64,000 nt of DNA from Micromonospora chokoriensis. GTDB lineage: Bacteria > Actinomycetota > Actinomycetes > Mycobacteriales > Micromonosporaceae. A program made the translations under genes and the position numbers. The stretch lies in NCBI RefSeq assembly GCF_900091505.1, contig NZ_LT607409.1, positions 3,100,001 to 3,164,000 on the forward strand, read 5' to 3'. The notes beneath the pieces are model-generated. The model was not told where the DNA came from and did not search any database. It saw only the letters and a list, made by a program, of their open reading frames with translations. Position 1 is the stretch's first letter. Each line of letters starts with the position of its first letter. Of the stretch, positions 38,283-46,163 are shown in pieces.

Positions 38283-38325
38283 TGAGCGCGAGGAGTGCAG
38301 CGGAGCGGAGCCCCGCAGTCGCGAA
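38282..38325 (+). repeat. Gene-end repeat copy after hisB
   Basis: A full-length copy starts at the hisB stop: GAGCGCGAGGAGTGCAGC, then GGAGCGGAGCCCCGCAG and TCGCGAA. Its outer CGCGA and TCGCG are complementary, giving an imperfect hairpin. It lies between hisB and a small membrane gene. Confidence 0.8.
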
Positions 38326-38340
38326 TGGCGGGTGGAACTG

Positions 38341-38514
38341 ATGGGCGCCGCGTTGCCGACGTTGTTGCTGATCCTGGCCGGGGTGCTGGTGGGTGGCGCC
38401 TGGTCGCTGTACCGCCAGGGTGCGCCGAAGGGCGTGGTGGGCATCACCGCGCTGCTCGCGGTGCTCGCCACTGTCGGTGGGGTGCTGTGGCTGTTGCCGG
38501 GGCAGGACGCATGA
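38341..38514 (+). CDS. Small two-helix membrane protein between hisB and hisH
   Basis: A 57-residue protein, two hydrophobic helices (about 4-23 and 33-50) joined by a short basic loop (YRQGAPKG). ATG 38341 is used; a GTG at 38332 adds three residues. Its stop overlaps the hisH start, so it is co-translated with the his operon. Similar small genes are often found at this place in related actinobacteria, as far as I recall. Function unknown. Confidence 0.7.
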   Translation: MGAALPTLLLILAGVLVGGAWSLYRQGAPKGVVGITALLAVLATVGGVLWLLPGQDA

Positions 38515-39143
38515 GCGCCGTGGTGGTGCTCGACTACGGCTCGGGCAACCTGCGCTCGGCGGAGCGGGCACTGGCCGCCGCCGGCGCGGACGTGCGGGTG
38601 ACCGACGACCTGTCCGCCGCGGCCGCCGCCGATGGTCTGGTGGTGCCGGGGGTGGGCGCGTACGCGGCGTGCATGGCCGGGATCGAGGCGTTGGGCGCCG
38701 GCCCGGTGATCGCCGAGCGGGTGGCGGCCGGTCGGCCGGTGCTGGGGATCTGCGTGGGCATGCAGGTGCTCTTCGAGTACGGCGAGGAGCACGGTGTGGT
38801 GACCAAGGGCCTCGGGCTGCTGCCCGGTGGCGTGACCCGGTTGGCCGCCACGCGGTTGCCGCACATGGGCTGGAACACGGTCCGGGCGTCCGGTACGTCG
38901 GTGCTCTTCGCCGGGTTGTCGGAGCGGAGCCGGTTCTACTTCGTCCACTCGTACGCCGTGGGTGACGCGGCGGCGCTGGCTGCCGCCGGTGCCACGGTGA
39001 CCACCGCCCATCACGACGTCGATTTCGTCGCCGCCGTGGAGCGGGGGCCGTTGTCGGCCGCCCAGTTCCACCCGGAGAAGTCCGCCGACACCGGTGCCGC
39101 GCTGTTGCGCAACTGGCTCGCCACGCTGCCCAGCGGTGGTTGA
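38511..39143 (+). CDS. hisH: Imidazole glycerol phosphate synthase, glutaminase subunit
   Basis: Supplies ammonia to HisF. The 210-residue class I amidotransferase has the oxyanion motif PGVGAY, nucleophile C81 in LGICVGMQ, and the His-Glu pair in FHPEKS near residue 192. ATG 38511 overlaps the small membrane gene stop. Its partner hisF is displaced to 42808 by an inserted block of other genes. Confidence 0.96.
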   Translation: MSAVVVLDYGSGNLRSAERALAAAGADVRVTDDLSAAAAADGLVVPGVGAYAACMAGIEALGAGPVIAERVAAGRPVLGICVGMQVLFEYGEEHGVVTKGLGLLPGGVTRLAATRLPHMGWNTVRASGTSVLFAGLSERSRFYFVHSYAVGDAAALAAAGATVTTAHHDVDFVAAVERGPLSAAQFHPEKSADTGAALLRNWLATLPSGG

Positions 39144-39179
39144 GCGTCGTCGCCCGGTGCCCGGCGCGGGGGCGTCGCG

Positions 39180-39503
39180 GTGAGCCGGGAACGGGCCCGT
39201 CGGCGGGCGGAGCGGGAGGCGGAGCAGGCCCGGGAGCGCGCGGTCCGGCAGCGGCAGGTGGCTCGCCGGCAGCGTCGTCGCGCGCTGGTCCGCCGGTTGA
39301 CGCCGCAGCTGCGGCGGGGCCGTTCGGGCCGGCTGGCCCGGCACAGCCGTGGTGAGCGGGCCGCGATCGTGCTGCTCACCGGCGCGGCGCTGATTCTGAT
39401 CTGGGCGCTCGTCGACAATGTGGCGTTGCGTGTCGCGCTGATCGTGCTGTTGCTGCTCGTACTGCCGGCGATCGTGGTGATCGCCCTGGACCGTCGTACC
39501 TGA
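39180..39503 (+). CDS. Small basic membrane protein
   Basis: A 107-residue protein: a very Arg-rich helix (about 1-60, [20 protein letters not shown]) followed by two hydrophobic segments (about 61-78 and 82-102). GTG 39180 follows hisH by 36 bases and the stop is 14 bases before priA. It was not recognised as a named family. The charged helix could bind nucleic acid or phospholipid. Confidence 0.65.
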   Translation: MSRERARRRAEREAEQARERAVRQRQVARRQRRRALVRRLTPQLRRGRSGRLARHSRGERAAIVLLTGAALILIWALVDNVALRVALIVLLLLVLPAIVVIALDRRT

Positions 39504-39517
39504 TCGAGGAGAAGACG

Positions 39518-40243
39518 TTGAGCCTGACCCTGTTACCCGCCGTGGATGTCGCCGACGGCCGGGCCGTCCGGCTCGTGCAGGGCGCCCTCGGAAGCGAGAG
39601 CGTCTACGGCGACCCGTTGGACGCGGCGCTGGCCTGGCAGCAGGACGGCGCGGAGTGGATCCACCTGGTCGACCTGGACGCGGCGTTCGGGCGGGGCACC
39701 AACGCGCACCTGCTCGCCGAGGTGGTGCGCCAGTTGGACGTGAAGGTGGAGCTGTCGGGCGGTATCCGCGACGACGAGTCGCTGCGTGCGGCGTTGGGCA
39801 CCGGTGCGGCCCGGGTGAACATCGGGACCGCGGCTCTCGAGGACCCGGTCTGGTGTGACCGGGTGGTCGGGGAGTACGGCGACCGGGTGGCCATCGGGTT
39901 GGACGTGCGGGGACAGACCCTGTCCGCGCGTGGGTGGACCCGGGACGGCGGTGACCTCTACGAGGTGCTGGAGCGGCTGGACAAGGCGGGCGCGAGCCGG
40001 TATGTCGTCACCGACATCACCAAGGACGGCACGATGCGCGGGCCGAACCTGGACCTGCTGCGTGAGGTGTGTGCGCGTACCGACCGGCCGGTGATCGCCT
40101 CCGGGGGTGTGTCCACGCTGGACGACCTGCGGGCGTTGGCGACCCTGGAGACGGTCGGGGTGGAGGGCGTCATCGCCGGTAAGGCGCTCTACGCGGGCGC
40201 TTTCACGGTGGCCGAGGCGCTGCGGACGCTGGCCGAGGCGTGA
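39518..40243 (+). CDS. priA: Phosphoribosyl isomerase A (HisA, probably also TrpF)
   Basis: TIM-barrel isomerase of ProFAR in histidine synthesis. In actinobacteria lacking trpF the same protein, PriA, also isomerises phosphoribosyl anthranilate. The 241-residue protein has [18 protein letters not shown] (catalytic Asp), GGIRDDESL and [17 protein letters not shown]. The start is TTG 39518 with GAGGAGAAG upstream, an uncommon codon but well supported. No trpF is seen near trpE/trpC here, consistent with dual function, which is inferred. Confidence 0.94.
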   Translation: MSLTLLPAVDVADGRAVRLVQGALGSESVYGDPLDAALAWQQDGAEWIHLVDLDAAFGRGTNAHLLAEVVRQLDVKVELSGGIRDDESLRAALGTGAARVNIGTAALEDPVWCDRVVGEYGDRVAIGLDVRGQTLSARGWTRDGGDLYEVLERLDKAGASRYVVTDITKDGTMRGPNLDLLREVCARTDRPVIASGGVSTLDDLRALATLETVGVEGVIAGKALYAGAFTVAEALRTLAEA

Positions 40244-40629
40244 CTGTCACCCGGCTGGGGTCGGGTGGGCCGTGGGAGCAGAGTTTCGGTTACTCCCGCG
40301 TGGTCCGGGCCGGTGACCGGGCCTGGACGGCGGGCTGCACGTCGACGGTGGACGGTCAGGTCGCGCACGTCGGTGACGCCGCCGCGCAGACCGCGCAGGC
40401 GTTGCGGATCGGTCTGGACGCGTTGGCCGAGGTCGGTGCGGAGCCGGGTGACGTGGTCCGGACCAGGCTGTACGTGACCGACCGGCTGCACGCCGACGAG
40501 GTGGGCCGGGCGCACAACGCGGTCTTCGGAGCGGTCCGGCCGGCGGCCACCCTGGTGGTGGTGGCCGGCCTGTTGGACGCGGAGCACCTGGTCGAGGTGG
40601 AGTTGGAGGCGTACCTCGACGATCGCTGA
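40240..40629 (+). CDS. RidA family protein
   Basis: Reactive enamine/imine deaminase family (YjgF/YER057c/UK114). The 129-residue protein has [27 protein letters not shown] and ends [12 protein letters not shown], with the usual arginine in [13 protein letters not shown] 40240 overlaps the priA stop. RidA proteins relieve PLP-derived enamine stress from amino acid synthesis, fitting a his operon, although not every subfamily keeps the deaminase activity. Confidence 0.88.
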   Translation: MTVTRLGSGGPWEQSFGYSRVVRAGDRAWTAGCTSTVDGQVAHVGDAAAQTAQALRIGLDALAEVGAEPGDVVRTRLYVTDRLHADEVGRAHNAVFGAVRPAATLVVVAGLLDAEHLVEVELEAYLDDR

Positions 40630-40657
40630 GGTGTGTCCGGCCGAGCCGGGGTCGACC

Positions 40658-40683
40658 CAATTAAGTTGTGCACAACCTAATTG
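40658..40683. promoter_or_regulatory. OhrR operator
   Basis: A 26-bp near-perfect palindrome: CAATTAAGTTGTG is matched by CACAACCTAATTG at 12 of 13 positions. It is AT-rich in a high-GC region and lies just upstream of ohrR. It resembles the AATT/TTGT-type boxes of OhrR regulators. Binding should be lost when OhrR is oxidised by organic peroxides. Confidence 0.75.
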
Positions 40684-40700
40684 TGGGCTACGGTTCAACG

Positions 40701-41147
40701 GTGATCGATGACCTGGTGCTGCGCCGGCAGGTGTGCTTCGCGCTCTATACCGCGTCGCGCGCGATGACCGACGTCTACCGGCCGATCCTCGACGAGTTCG
40801 GGCTGACCTACCCGCAGTACCTGGTGCTGCTGGTGCTCTGGGAGCGTCCCGACGACGCCCGCACGGTGACCGAGCTGGGCACCGAGCTGCAACTGGACTC
40901 CGGCACCCTCTCTCCGCTGCTCAAGCGGCTGGAGGGGGCCGGGCTGGTGGCCCGACGACGGTCGGCCCGCGACGAGCGGCGGGTCGAGGTGGGCCTCACC
41001 GAGCAGGGTCGTGCCCTGCGCCGGCAGGTCGACCACGTCCCGATGTGCGTCGCCCAGGCCACCGGGCTGGGCATCGCCGAGCTGGTCGCGCTGCGCGACA
41101 CCCTCAACCAGGTCACCGACACCATCCACCGACAGAAGGAGCAGTGA
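40701..41147 (+). CDS. ohrR: Organic peroxide-sensing repressor OhrR (MarR family)
   Basis: Winged-helix MarR repressor that senses organic hydroperoxides through an N-terminal cysteine. From GTG 40701 the 148-residue protein reads VIDDLVLRRQVCFALYTASRAM with C12 in the position of the reactive Cys of OhrR. YPQYLVLLVLWE, LDSGTLSPLLKRLE and the RDERRV wing are typical. A GTG at 40668 lies inside the operator and is rejected as start. It is followed by ohr in the same direction. Confidence 0.92.
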   Translation: MIDDLVLRRQVCFALYTASRAMTDVYRPILDEFGLTYPQYLVLLVLWERPDDARTVTELGTELQLDSGTLSPLLKRLEGAGLVARRRSARDERRVEVGLTEQGRALRRQVDHVPMCVAQATGLGIAELVALRDTLNQVTDTIHRQKEQ

Positions 41148-41152
41148 CGCTC

Positions 41153-41584
41153 ATGCAGGTTCTCTACACCGCGTCAGCGACCGCCAGTGGCGACGGCCGG
41201 GACGGCCACGTCGAGACCTCCGACGGCACCCTCACGCTCGACCTGGCCGTGCCGAAGGAGATGGGTGGCGCCGGCGGCGCGGCCAACCCCGAGCAGCTCT
41301 TCGCCGCCGGCTACGCGGCCTGCTTCCACAGCGCGCTGCGGGTCGTGGCCCGTCGGGCCAAGGCCGACGTGACCGGCTCCGTCGTCGCCGCCGAGGTGGG
41401 CATCGGCCCGAGCGGCAGCGGTGGCTTCGGGCTCACCGTGCAGCTCGTCGTCGACCTGCCGGCCGTGCCCCGCGAGGCCGCCGAGCAGTTGGTCGAGCAG
41501 GCCCACCAGGTCTGCCCCTACTCGAACGCCACCCGGGGCAACATCGACGTCGCGCTGACCGTCCGCGAGACCCTGGCCGCCTGA
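41153..41584 (+). CDS. ohr: Organic hydroperoxide resistance protein Ohr
   Basis: Thiol peroxidase of the OsmC/Ohr family that reduces organic hydroperoxides. The 143-residue protein has the two catalytic cysteines, C57 in AAGYAACFHSAL and C121 in QVCPYSNATRGN. It begins MQVLYTASATA at ATG 41153; a GTG at 41144 is possible. It lies immediately downstream of ohrR, the usual sensor-effector pair. Confidence 0.95.
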   Translation: MQVLYTASATASGDGRDGHVETSDGTLTLDLAVPKEMGGAGGAANPEQLFAAGYAACFHSALRVVARRAKADVTGSVVAAEVGIGPSGSGGFGLTVQLVVDLPAVPREAAEQLVEQAHQVCPYSNATRGNIDVALTVRETLAA

Positions 41585-41630
41585 CCACAGGCCCCTCAGG
41601 CACCCCACGGACGAGAGGACGACCACCCCC

Positions 41631-42629
41631 GTGACCAGCAACCGTGAGATCCACCTGGCCAGCCGCCCGGAGGGCTGGCCCACCGACGACAACTTCCGGC
41701 TCGTCGAGACCGACGTCCCGACGCCGGGGCCGGGCCAGATCGTGGTCCGCAACCAGTACATGTCCGTCGACCCGTACATGCGGGGACGGATGAACGACGT
41801 CAAGTCGTACGTCGCGCCGTACGCGCTCGACGCGCCGCTCGACGGTGCCGCGATCGGCGAGGTGGTGGCCAGTGAGTCGGCCGACGTCGCCGTCGGGGCC
41901 ACCGTCCTGCACGGGCTGGGCTGGCGGGAGTACGCGCTGCTCGACGCCACCGCCGCCCGGCCGGTCGACCCGACCGTCGCCCCGGCCAGCGCGTACCTCG
42001 GCGTGCTGGGCATGACCGGGCTCACCGCGTACGCCGGGCTGCTGGAGGTGGCCGCGATGAAGCCCGGCGAGACGGTGTTCGTCTCCGCCGCGGCCGGCGC
42101 GGTCGGCAGTCTGGTCGGCCAGATCGCCAAGCTCAAGGGCGCCGGGCGGGTCGTCGGCAGTGCCGGCTCGCCGGCCAAGGTCGAGCGGCTGCGGGCGTTG
42201 GGCTTCGACGCCGCCTTCGACTACCACGACGGGCCGGTCCGTGACTCGCTGCGGGCGGCCGCCCCGGACGGCGTCGACGTCTACTTCGACAACGTCGGCG
42301 GCGACCACCTGGAGGCGGCGATCTCCGCGATGAACCTGCACGGTCGAGCCGCCATCTGCGGCATGATCGCGCAGTACAACGCCACCGAGCCGCCGGCCGC
42401 CCCGCGCAACCTGGCGCTGGTCATCGGCAAGCGGCTCACCCTGCGTGGCTTCCTGGTCAACGACCACAACGACGTGCGTTCGGCGTTCGTCAGTGACGTC
42501 GCCGGCTGGCTGCGCGACGGCACGCTGTCCTACGACGAGACGATCGTGGACGGCATCGAGAACGCCCCGGCGGCCTTCCTCGGCCTCCTGCGCGGCGAGA
42601 ACCTGGGCAAGATGCTCGTCCGCGTGTGA
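41631..42629 (+). CDS. NADP-dependent MDR-family oxidoreductase
   Basis: A 332-residue zinc-independent medium-chain reductase of the leukotriene B4 12-hydroxydehydrogenase / quinone-enone reductase type. It has VDPYMRGRMN, the Rossmann loop VSAAAGAVGSLVGQIAKLKG, and YFDNVGGDHLEAA. Such enzymes reduce double bonds of enones and lipid aldehydes, so with ohr it could detoxify lipid-peroxidation products. GTG 41631 has GAGAGG upstream. It closes the peroxide block inserted in the his operon. Confidence 0.88.
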   Translation: MTSNREIHLASRPEGWPTDDNFRLVETDVPTPGPGQIVVRNQYMSVDPYMRGRMNDVKSYVAPYALDAPLDGAAIGEVVASESADVAVGATVLHGLGWREYALLDATAARPVDPTVAPASAYLGVLGMTGLTAYAGLLEVAAMKPGETVFVSAAAGAVGSLVGQIAKLKGAGRVVGSAGSPAKVERLRALGFDAAFDYHDGPVRDSLRAAAPDGVDVYFDNVGGDHLEAAISAMNLHGRAAICGMIAQYNATEPPAAPRNLALVIGKRLTLRGFLVNDHNDVRSAFVSDVAGWLRDGTLSYDETIVDGIENAPAAFLGLLRGENLGKMLVRV

Positions 42630-42656
42630 CGCCCGACTCGGTTCCACCACCCCCCT

Positions 42657-42710
42657 TGATCCACTCGAGCTCGCCGACATGGCGGTATCCGAGCGCCGGG
42701 GATACCCCAA
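42657..42710 (+). repeat. Partial copy of GATCCACTC palindromic element
   Basis: TGATCCACTCGAGCTCGCCG begins a stretch that matches the left arm of the element at 57074 at 20 of about 24 bases. Inside, GGTATCC and GGATACC form a further inverted repeat (42683-42706). The matching right arm is missing, so this looks like a half element. Confidence 0.6.
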
Positions 42711-42741
42711 CTTCGGTGAAACGGAGGGGGTCACCCCGCAA

Positions 42742-42787
42742 GCGCGGCACGGCGGTCGACCCGTCCGGGTCGACCGCCGTGCCGCGC
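42742..42787. terminator. 22-bp perfect hairpin upstream of hisF
   Basis: Bases 42742-42763 are exactly complementary to 42766-42787, with only TC between them. The stem begins GCGCGGCACGGCGG. It would stop read-through from the oxidoreductase gene into hisF and may isolate hisF, which has its own -10 box 8 bases further on. Confidence 0.65.
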
Positions 42788-42795
42788 GCGGGAGA

Positions 42796-42801
42796 TAGGC
42801 T
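42796..42801 (+). promoter_or_regulatory. hisF -10 box (leaderless-type)
   Basis: TAGGCT ends 6 bases before the hisF ATG, and there is no ribosome site. The layout matches the hisD start and suggests a leaderless hisF transcript separate from the upstream operon. Confidence 0.55.
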
Positions 42802-42807
42802 CGCGGC

Positions 42808-43575
42808 ATGACCGTGGCGGTACGGGTGATTCCCTGTCTGGACGTGGATGCCGGACGGGTGGTCAAGGGCGTCAACTTCCTCGACCTCCGCGACGCCGGC
42901 GACCCGGTGGAGTTGGCCGCCGCGTACGACCGGGCCGGCGCGGACGAGCTGACCTTCCTCGACGTCACCGCGTCGTCGAGCGACCGGGGCACCATGCTCG
43001 ACGTGGTACGCCGCACCGCCGAGTCGGTGTTCATCCCGCTGACCGTCGGCGGTGGGGTCCGGCAGGTCGCCGACGTGGACACGCTGCTGCGTGCCGGTGC
43101 GGACAAGGTGGGCGTGAACACCGCCGCGATCGCCCGTCCGGAGCTGATCGCCGAGATCGCCGACCGGTTCGGCCGGCAGGTGCTCGTGCTCTCCCTCGAC
43201 GTCCGACGGGCCCCGGACGGCGTGACGCCCAGCGGCTTCGAGGTCACCACCCACGGCGGCCGACGTGGCACCGGGATGGACGCCGTGCGGTGGGCGGCCC
43301 GCAGCGCCGAGCTGGGCGCGGGGGAGATCCTGCTCAACTCGATGGACGCCGACGGCACCAAGGCCGGCTTCGACCTGGAGTTGATCGCCGCGGTGCGCGC
43401 GGTGGTGGACGTGCCGGTGGTCGCCAGTGGCGGTGCCGGCGAGGTGGCCCACTTCCCGCCCGCGATCGGCGCCGGGGCGGACGCGGTGCTCGCCGCCAGT
43501 GTCTTCCACTTCGGCGAGCTGACGGTGGCCCAGGTCAAGGACGCGCTGCGCCACAGCGGTCACCCGGTGCGCTGA
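42808..43575 (+). CDS. hisF: Imidazole glycerol phosphate synthase, cyclase subunit
   Basis: TIM-barrel cyclase forming imidazole glycerol phosphate and AICAR with ammonia from HisH. The 255-residue protein has [19 protein letters not shown] with the first catalytic Asp, VGGGVRQ, and [11 protein letters not shown]. Start is ATG 42808. The end overlaps a small convergent gene by 16 bp. It is followed by a 16-kb accessory block before the next his gene. Confidence 0.96.
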   Translation: MTVAVRVIPCLDVDAGRVVKGVNFLDLRDAGDPVELAAAYDRAGADELTFLDVTASSSDRGTMLDVVRRTAESVFIPLTVGGGVRQVADVDTLLRAGADKVGVNTAAIARPELIAEIADRFGRQVLVLSLDVRRAPDGVTPSGFEVTTHGGRRGTGMDAVRWAARSAELGAGEILLNSMDADGTKAGFDLELIAAVRAVVDVPVVASGGAGEVAHFPPAIGAGADAVLAASVFHFGELTVAQVKDALRHSGHPVR

Positions 43576-43796
43576 CTCGTCAGTGCCCGCCGGAGTGGCC
43601 CTCCGGGTTCGGCTTCGGGGAACGCCGACGGCGGGCCCAGGTGGTACGCATCGTGCGCGATCAGATCCGCGAACGCTCCCGCCCATACCCAGCACCGAGC
43701 GCGAGTGCCGCACATGGGGCATCGCCCGTGTCGTTGCTCATGCTCAGCCAAAACCCGCCACCATCGGGTCAGTTGTTCGGGGTTCGGCGGACTCAC
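43560..43796 (-). CDS. Small uncharacterised protein with CPMC motif
   Basis: A 78-residue protein from GTG 43796, whose start overlaps the stop of the upstream small gene as GTGA. It reads [43 protein letters not shown], with three cysteines and several histidines that could bind zinc. The C-terminus is low complexity. It runs opposite hisF and overlaps its last 16 bp. Pairing with a 111-residue gene and a divergent XRE regulator suggests one regulated module. Family not recognised. Confidence 0.6.
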   Translation of the reverse strand: MSPPNPEQLTRWWRVLAEHEQRHGRCPMCGTRARCWVWAGAFADLIAHDAYHLGPPSAFPEAEPGGPLRRALTSQRTG

Positions 43797-44128
43797 CGGG
43801 CTCCGTCAATGTTCGCGCGGATCGCCGCGACCGACACTCGCGCCTCGAAGCACCAGCCGCCGGCGCAATCCGGTGCAGGGCCAGCACACGTGTGCCCCCG
43901 CATCCACACCATGCCTCCGACCTGCTGCGGGTCCACGATCACCACCCAAACCAGTTCGTCGCGGTTGGTCGGATTCGGGCTGATCTCCCACGCCACCAGG
44001 TGCAGCGGGGTGCCCGCAGGAACCTGAAGGCTGTCGGTCATCTTGGCTCCGAGGGCAAGGGGGTGGACATCACCGAGAACGGCAGCGACACTTCCCTCCG
44101 CAAGCTGCTGTATCAGATGGGCTGGCAC
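43793..44128 (-). CDS. Small uncharacterised protein next to XRE regulator
   Basis: About 111 residues from GTG 44128; the start is uncertain because no good ribosome site precedes it and the frame stays open upstream. Visible features are LHLVAWEISPN, ELVWVVIVDP and MRGHTCAGPAPDCAGGWCFEARVSVAAIRAN with four cysteines. It is divergent from the XRE-regulator gene and translationally coupled to the 78-residue gene. Actinobacteria often carry small genes of unknown role beside XRE regulators; I cannot assign this one to a family. Confidence 0.55.
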   Translation of the reverse strand: MPAHLIQQLAEGSVAAVLGDVHPLALGAKMTDSLQVPAGTPLHLVAWEISPNPTNRDELVWVVIVDPQQVGGMVWMRGHTCAGPAPDCAGGWCFEARVSVAAIRANIDGAR

Positions 44129-44209
44129 GTCGAGCGTGGCCGATAAGCTGCTCCTGTGGCAGGCGTGCACGGTGTGCACACGCTCCTGCACACGCGCTGG
44201 GAGCCGGGA

Positions 44210-45016
44210 ATGGATACTTTCGGGCAGCTGCTCAGACGGCATCGCGAGAGCGCAGGGCTGTCCCTGCGGCAGCTCGACTCGCTCATCCACTTCCAGTACA
44301 GCCACATCTCCCAGGTGGAGCGCGGTGACCGCCGACCCACCGAGGCACTCGCCTCGGCCTGCGATCGAGCCCTCGGTGCTGAAGGTGCGCTCATCGAGGC
44401 GTACCGAAGCGAGCGGGCCGGTGCCACCGACATGCGGAGACGCACGATGCTGCGTGCCGTGACCGCCATGGCCGCCGGTCCTGCCGTCGCCCCGCTGGCC
44501 GAACTGGAAGCCCTGCGCCACGGTCTCGGCGGCGCGGCGACACCCCACCACGACGAGTGGGAGCAGATCACGGCCGACTACGGCCACGGCTACTACCGGC
44601 AAGCCCGCCCCGAGTTGATGGCCCAACTGAGCGCTGACCTGACCGTGCTGCAACACCAGATCGCCGCCGACACGGGCACACACCGAGCCAGGCTCCTGCG
44701 GGCTGCCGCGCGCCTATCCGTCATCGTCGCGTTGAGCCTTGTCGCTTCGGGGCAGATCATGCTGGGTCGCCGCTGGTGGCAGACCGCCCATCGGGTGCAT
44801 CAGGCCGCCCGGCTGATTCGTGGCGGGCTCATTCCCGACGGACTACGGTGTGCCGCCGACACCCTTGACGCGTTGCCAGTCCACCTGCACAACCACGTGC
44901 TGCGGTCAGTGGCCGGGCAGGTCACGGACGCCGTACCCAGAGCCGAGTGGTCACGGCCGGCGTTCGCTGATCTCGCCGACCGGGTTCGGGCCCAGTCCTA
45001 TCCGCCATGCCGGTGA
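44210..45016 (+). CDS. XRE-family regulator with helical C-terminal domain
   Basis: A 268-residue protein with an N-terminal Cro/CI helix-turn-helix (about 1-60: FGQLLRRHRESAGLSLRQLDSLIHFQYSHISQVERGDRRPTEALA). The rest is a mostly helical, possibly TPR-like sensor domain (about 100-260), as in many actinobacterial regulators of morphology and secondary metabolism. ATG 44210 is preceded by GGAGCCGGGA; a GTG at 44156 is less likely. A 10-bp palindrome GTGTGCACAC (44172-44181) in the divergent gap could be its operator. GNAT follows with an overlap. Confidence 0.85.
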   Translation: MDTFGQLLRRHRESAGLSLRQLDSLIHFQYSHISQVERGDRRPTEALASACDRALGAEGALIEAYRSERAGATDMRRRTMLRAVTAMAAGPAVAPLAELEALRHGLGGAATPHHDEWEQITADYGHGYYRQARPELMAQLSADLTVLQHQIAADTGTHRARLLRAAARLSVIVALSLVASGQIMLGRRWWQTAHRVHQAARLIRGGLIPDGLRCAADTLDALPVHLHNHVLRSVAGQVTDAVPRAEWSRPAFADLADRVRAQSYPPCR

Positions 45017-45552
45017 CGTACACCGTGCACACCGCCGAATCGGCCACTGCCGTGTTTCCGGCGCTGGTGCGTCTGTACGCAGTCGTCTACGCCGAGCCGC
45101 CGTACGCCGAGGGACCGGAGCAGGTGGCCGCCTTCGCCGGCGGTCTGTCTGCCGAGAAGGAGCGGCCCGGGTTTATCCTCGTCGTCGCCCAGGACGACGA
45201 CAGTGCCCTGGTCGGTGCGGCATACGGATGGACGATGACCGCCGGACGGTGGTGGACGCGCGCCGACACCGAGCCTCCCGAAGATCTCCGGTCCGCCAGC
45301 AAGTTCGCGGTCATGGAGTGGGTCGTGCATCCCGACCGGCGCGGCGCGGGCATCGGCGGGGAACTCATCCACCGGCTCCTCGACGGGCGGCCGGAGTCTT
45401 GGGCGACCCTCGCGTCCAACCCGGCCGCACCGGCCCGCGCGATCTACCAGCGCGCGGGATGGCAACAGGTTGGCAGGTCGGCGATGCCCGATGGCACACC
45501 CATGGACCTGCTGGTCCTGCCGCTGCCCGCTGCGCCGGTCCGGCGTCGCTGA
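45007..45552 (+). CDS. GNAT family N-acetyltransferase
   Basis: A 181-residue acetyl-CoA-dependent acyltransferase of unknown substrate. The acetyl-CoA loop is VVHPDRRGAGIGGELIHRLL (about 100-120) and AIYQRAGWQQVGR is the usual C-terminal strand-helix. ATG 45007 lies inside the end of the XRE gene, so the two are translated together. It might modify a small molecule or protein controlled by that regulator. Confidence 0.87.
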   Translation: MPVTYTVHTAESATAVFPALVRLYAVVYAEPPYAEGPEQVAAFAGGLSAEKERPGFILVVAQDDDSALVGAAYGWTMTAGRWWTRADTEPPEDLRSASKFAVMEWVVHPDRRGAGIGGELIHRLLDGRPESWATLASNPAAPARAIYQRAGWQQVGRSAMPDGTPMDLLVLPLPAAPVRRR

Positions 45553-45597
45553 TCCCCGGCCGCATCCGCCGGGCCGAGCCTTGCGACGACAGGGATG

Positions 45598-46062
45598 TCA
45601 GTGTCCGCCGGAGGAGTGGCCCTCCGGGGACCGGCGGGGCGTCGGGATGGACCGGACCGCGTACTCCTGGACGGCCGCCGCGTGGTCGGCCTCGTCCAGG
45701 TTCCATTCGGCGCTGCCGGGAGCGTGTCGGCGGGTCAGCACGCCCTGCACGGTGTCCACCATGGTCGCCACACCCGCCCGTGGGCGGGTACGCCAGAGCT
45801 GCTCGCCCTCGGCGGTGATCCGGAACCAGCCGTCGGCGACGCTGACCAGGCCCGCCCCGACCAGCCGCTGGACCGCGGCCTCCACCTCGTGTCGCTGCGG
45901 AATCGTGTGGTTGAGGTGGTCGGCGGTCGACAGCACATCGGTGAGGCGGACGCCCTCCGGCCGTCGACTTGTCGCCGACCGACGATGCCGGCCGGCACCG
46001 CTCGCGATGACCAACGAAACGAAGATCCAGGCGTCCGTCCAGCGCCAACCGTTCTCCCCCAT
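45598..46062 (-). CDS. Predicted winged-helix protein, small
   Basis: A 154-residue protein from ATG 46062 (MGENGWRWTDAWIFVSLV). The middle region, LTDVLSTADHLNHTIPQRHEVEAAVQRLVGAGLVSVADGWFRITAEGEQLW, has the layout of a winged helix-turn-helix. The C-terminus ends PEGHSSGGH. It is conserved-looking but not assigned to a named family. Convergent with the GNAT gene. Confidence 0.7.
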   Translation of the reverse strand: MGENGWRWTDAWIFVSLVIASGAGRHRRSATSRRPEGVRLTDVLSTADHLNHTIPQRHEVEAAVQRLVGAGLVSVADGWFRITAEGEQLWRTRPRAGVATMVDTVQGVLTRRHAPGSAEWNLDEADHAAAVQEYAVRSIPTPRRSPEGHSSGGH

Positions 46063-46163
46063 GCAGAGATGATGACGGCGCGCGCCCCGGAAGGGAACAC
46101 CCACCCTCCATCCGGCGCTGTGGAGCACCACGGCGTGCCGGCCCGGGGACGGTCGGTGAGGGT

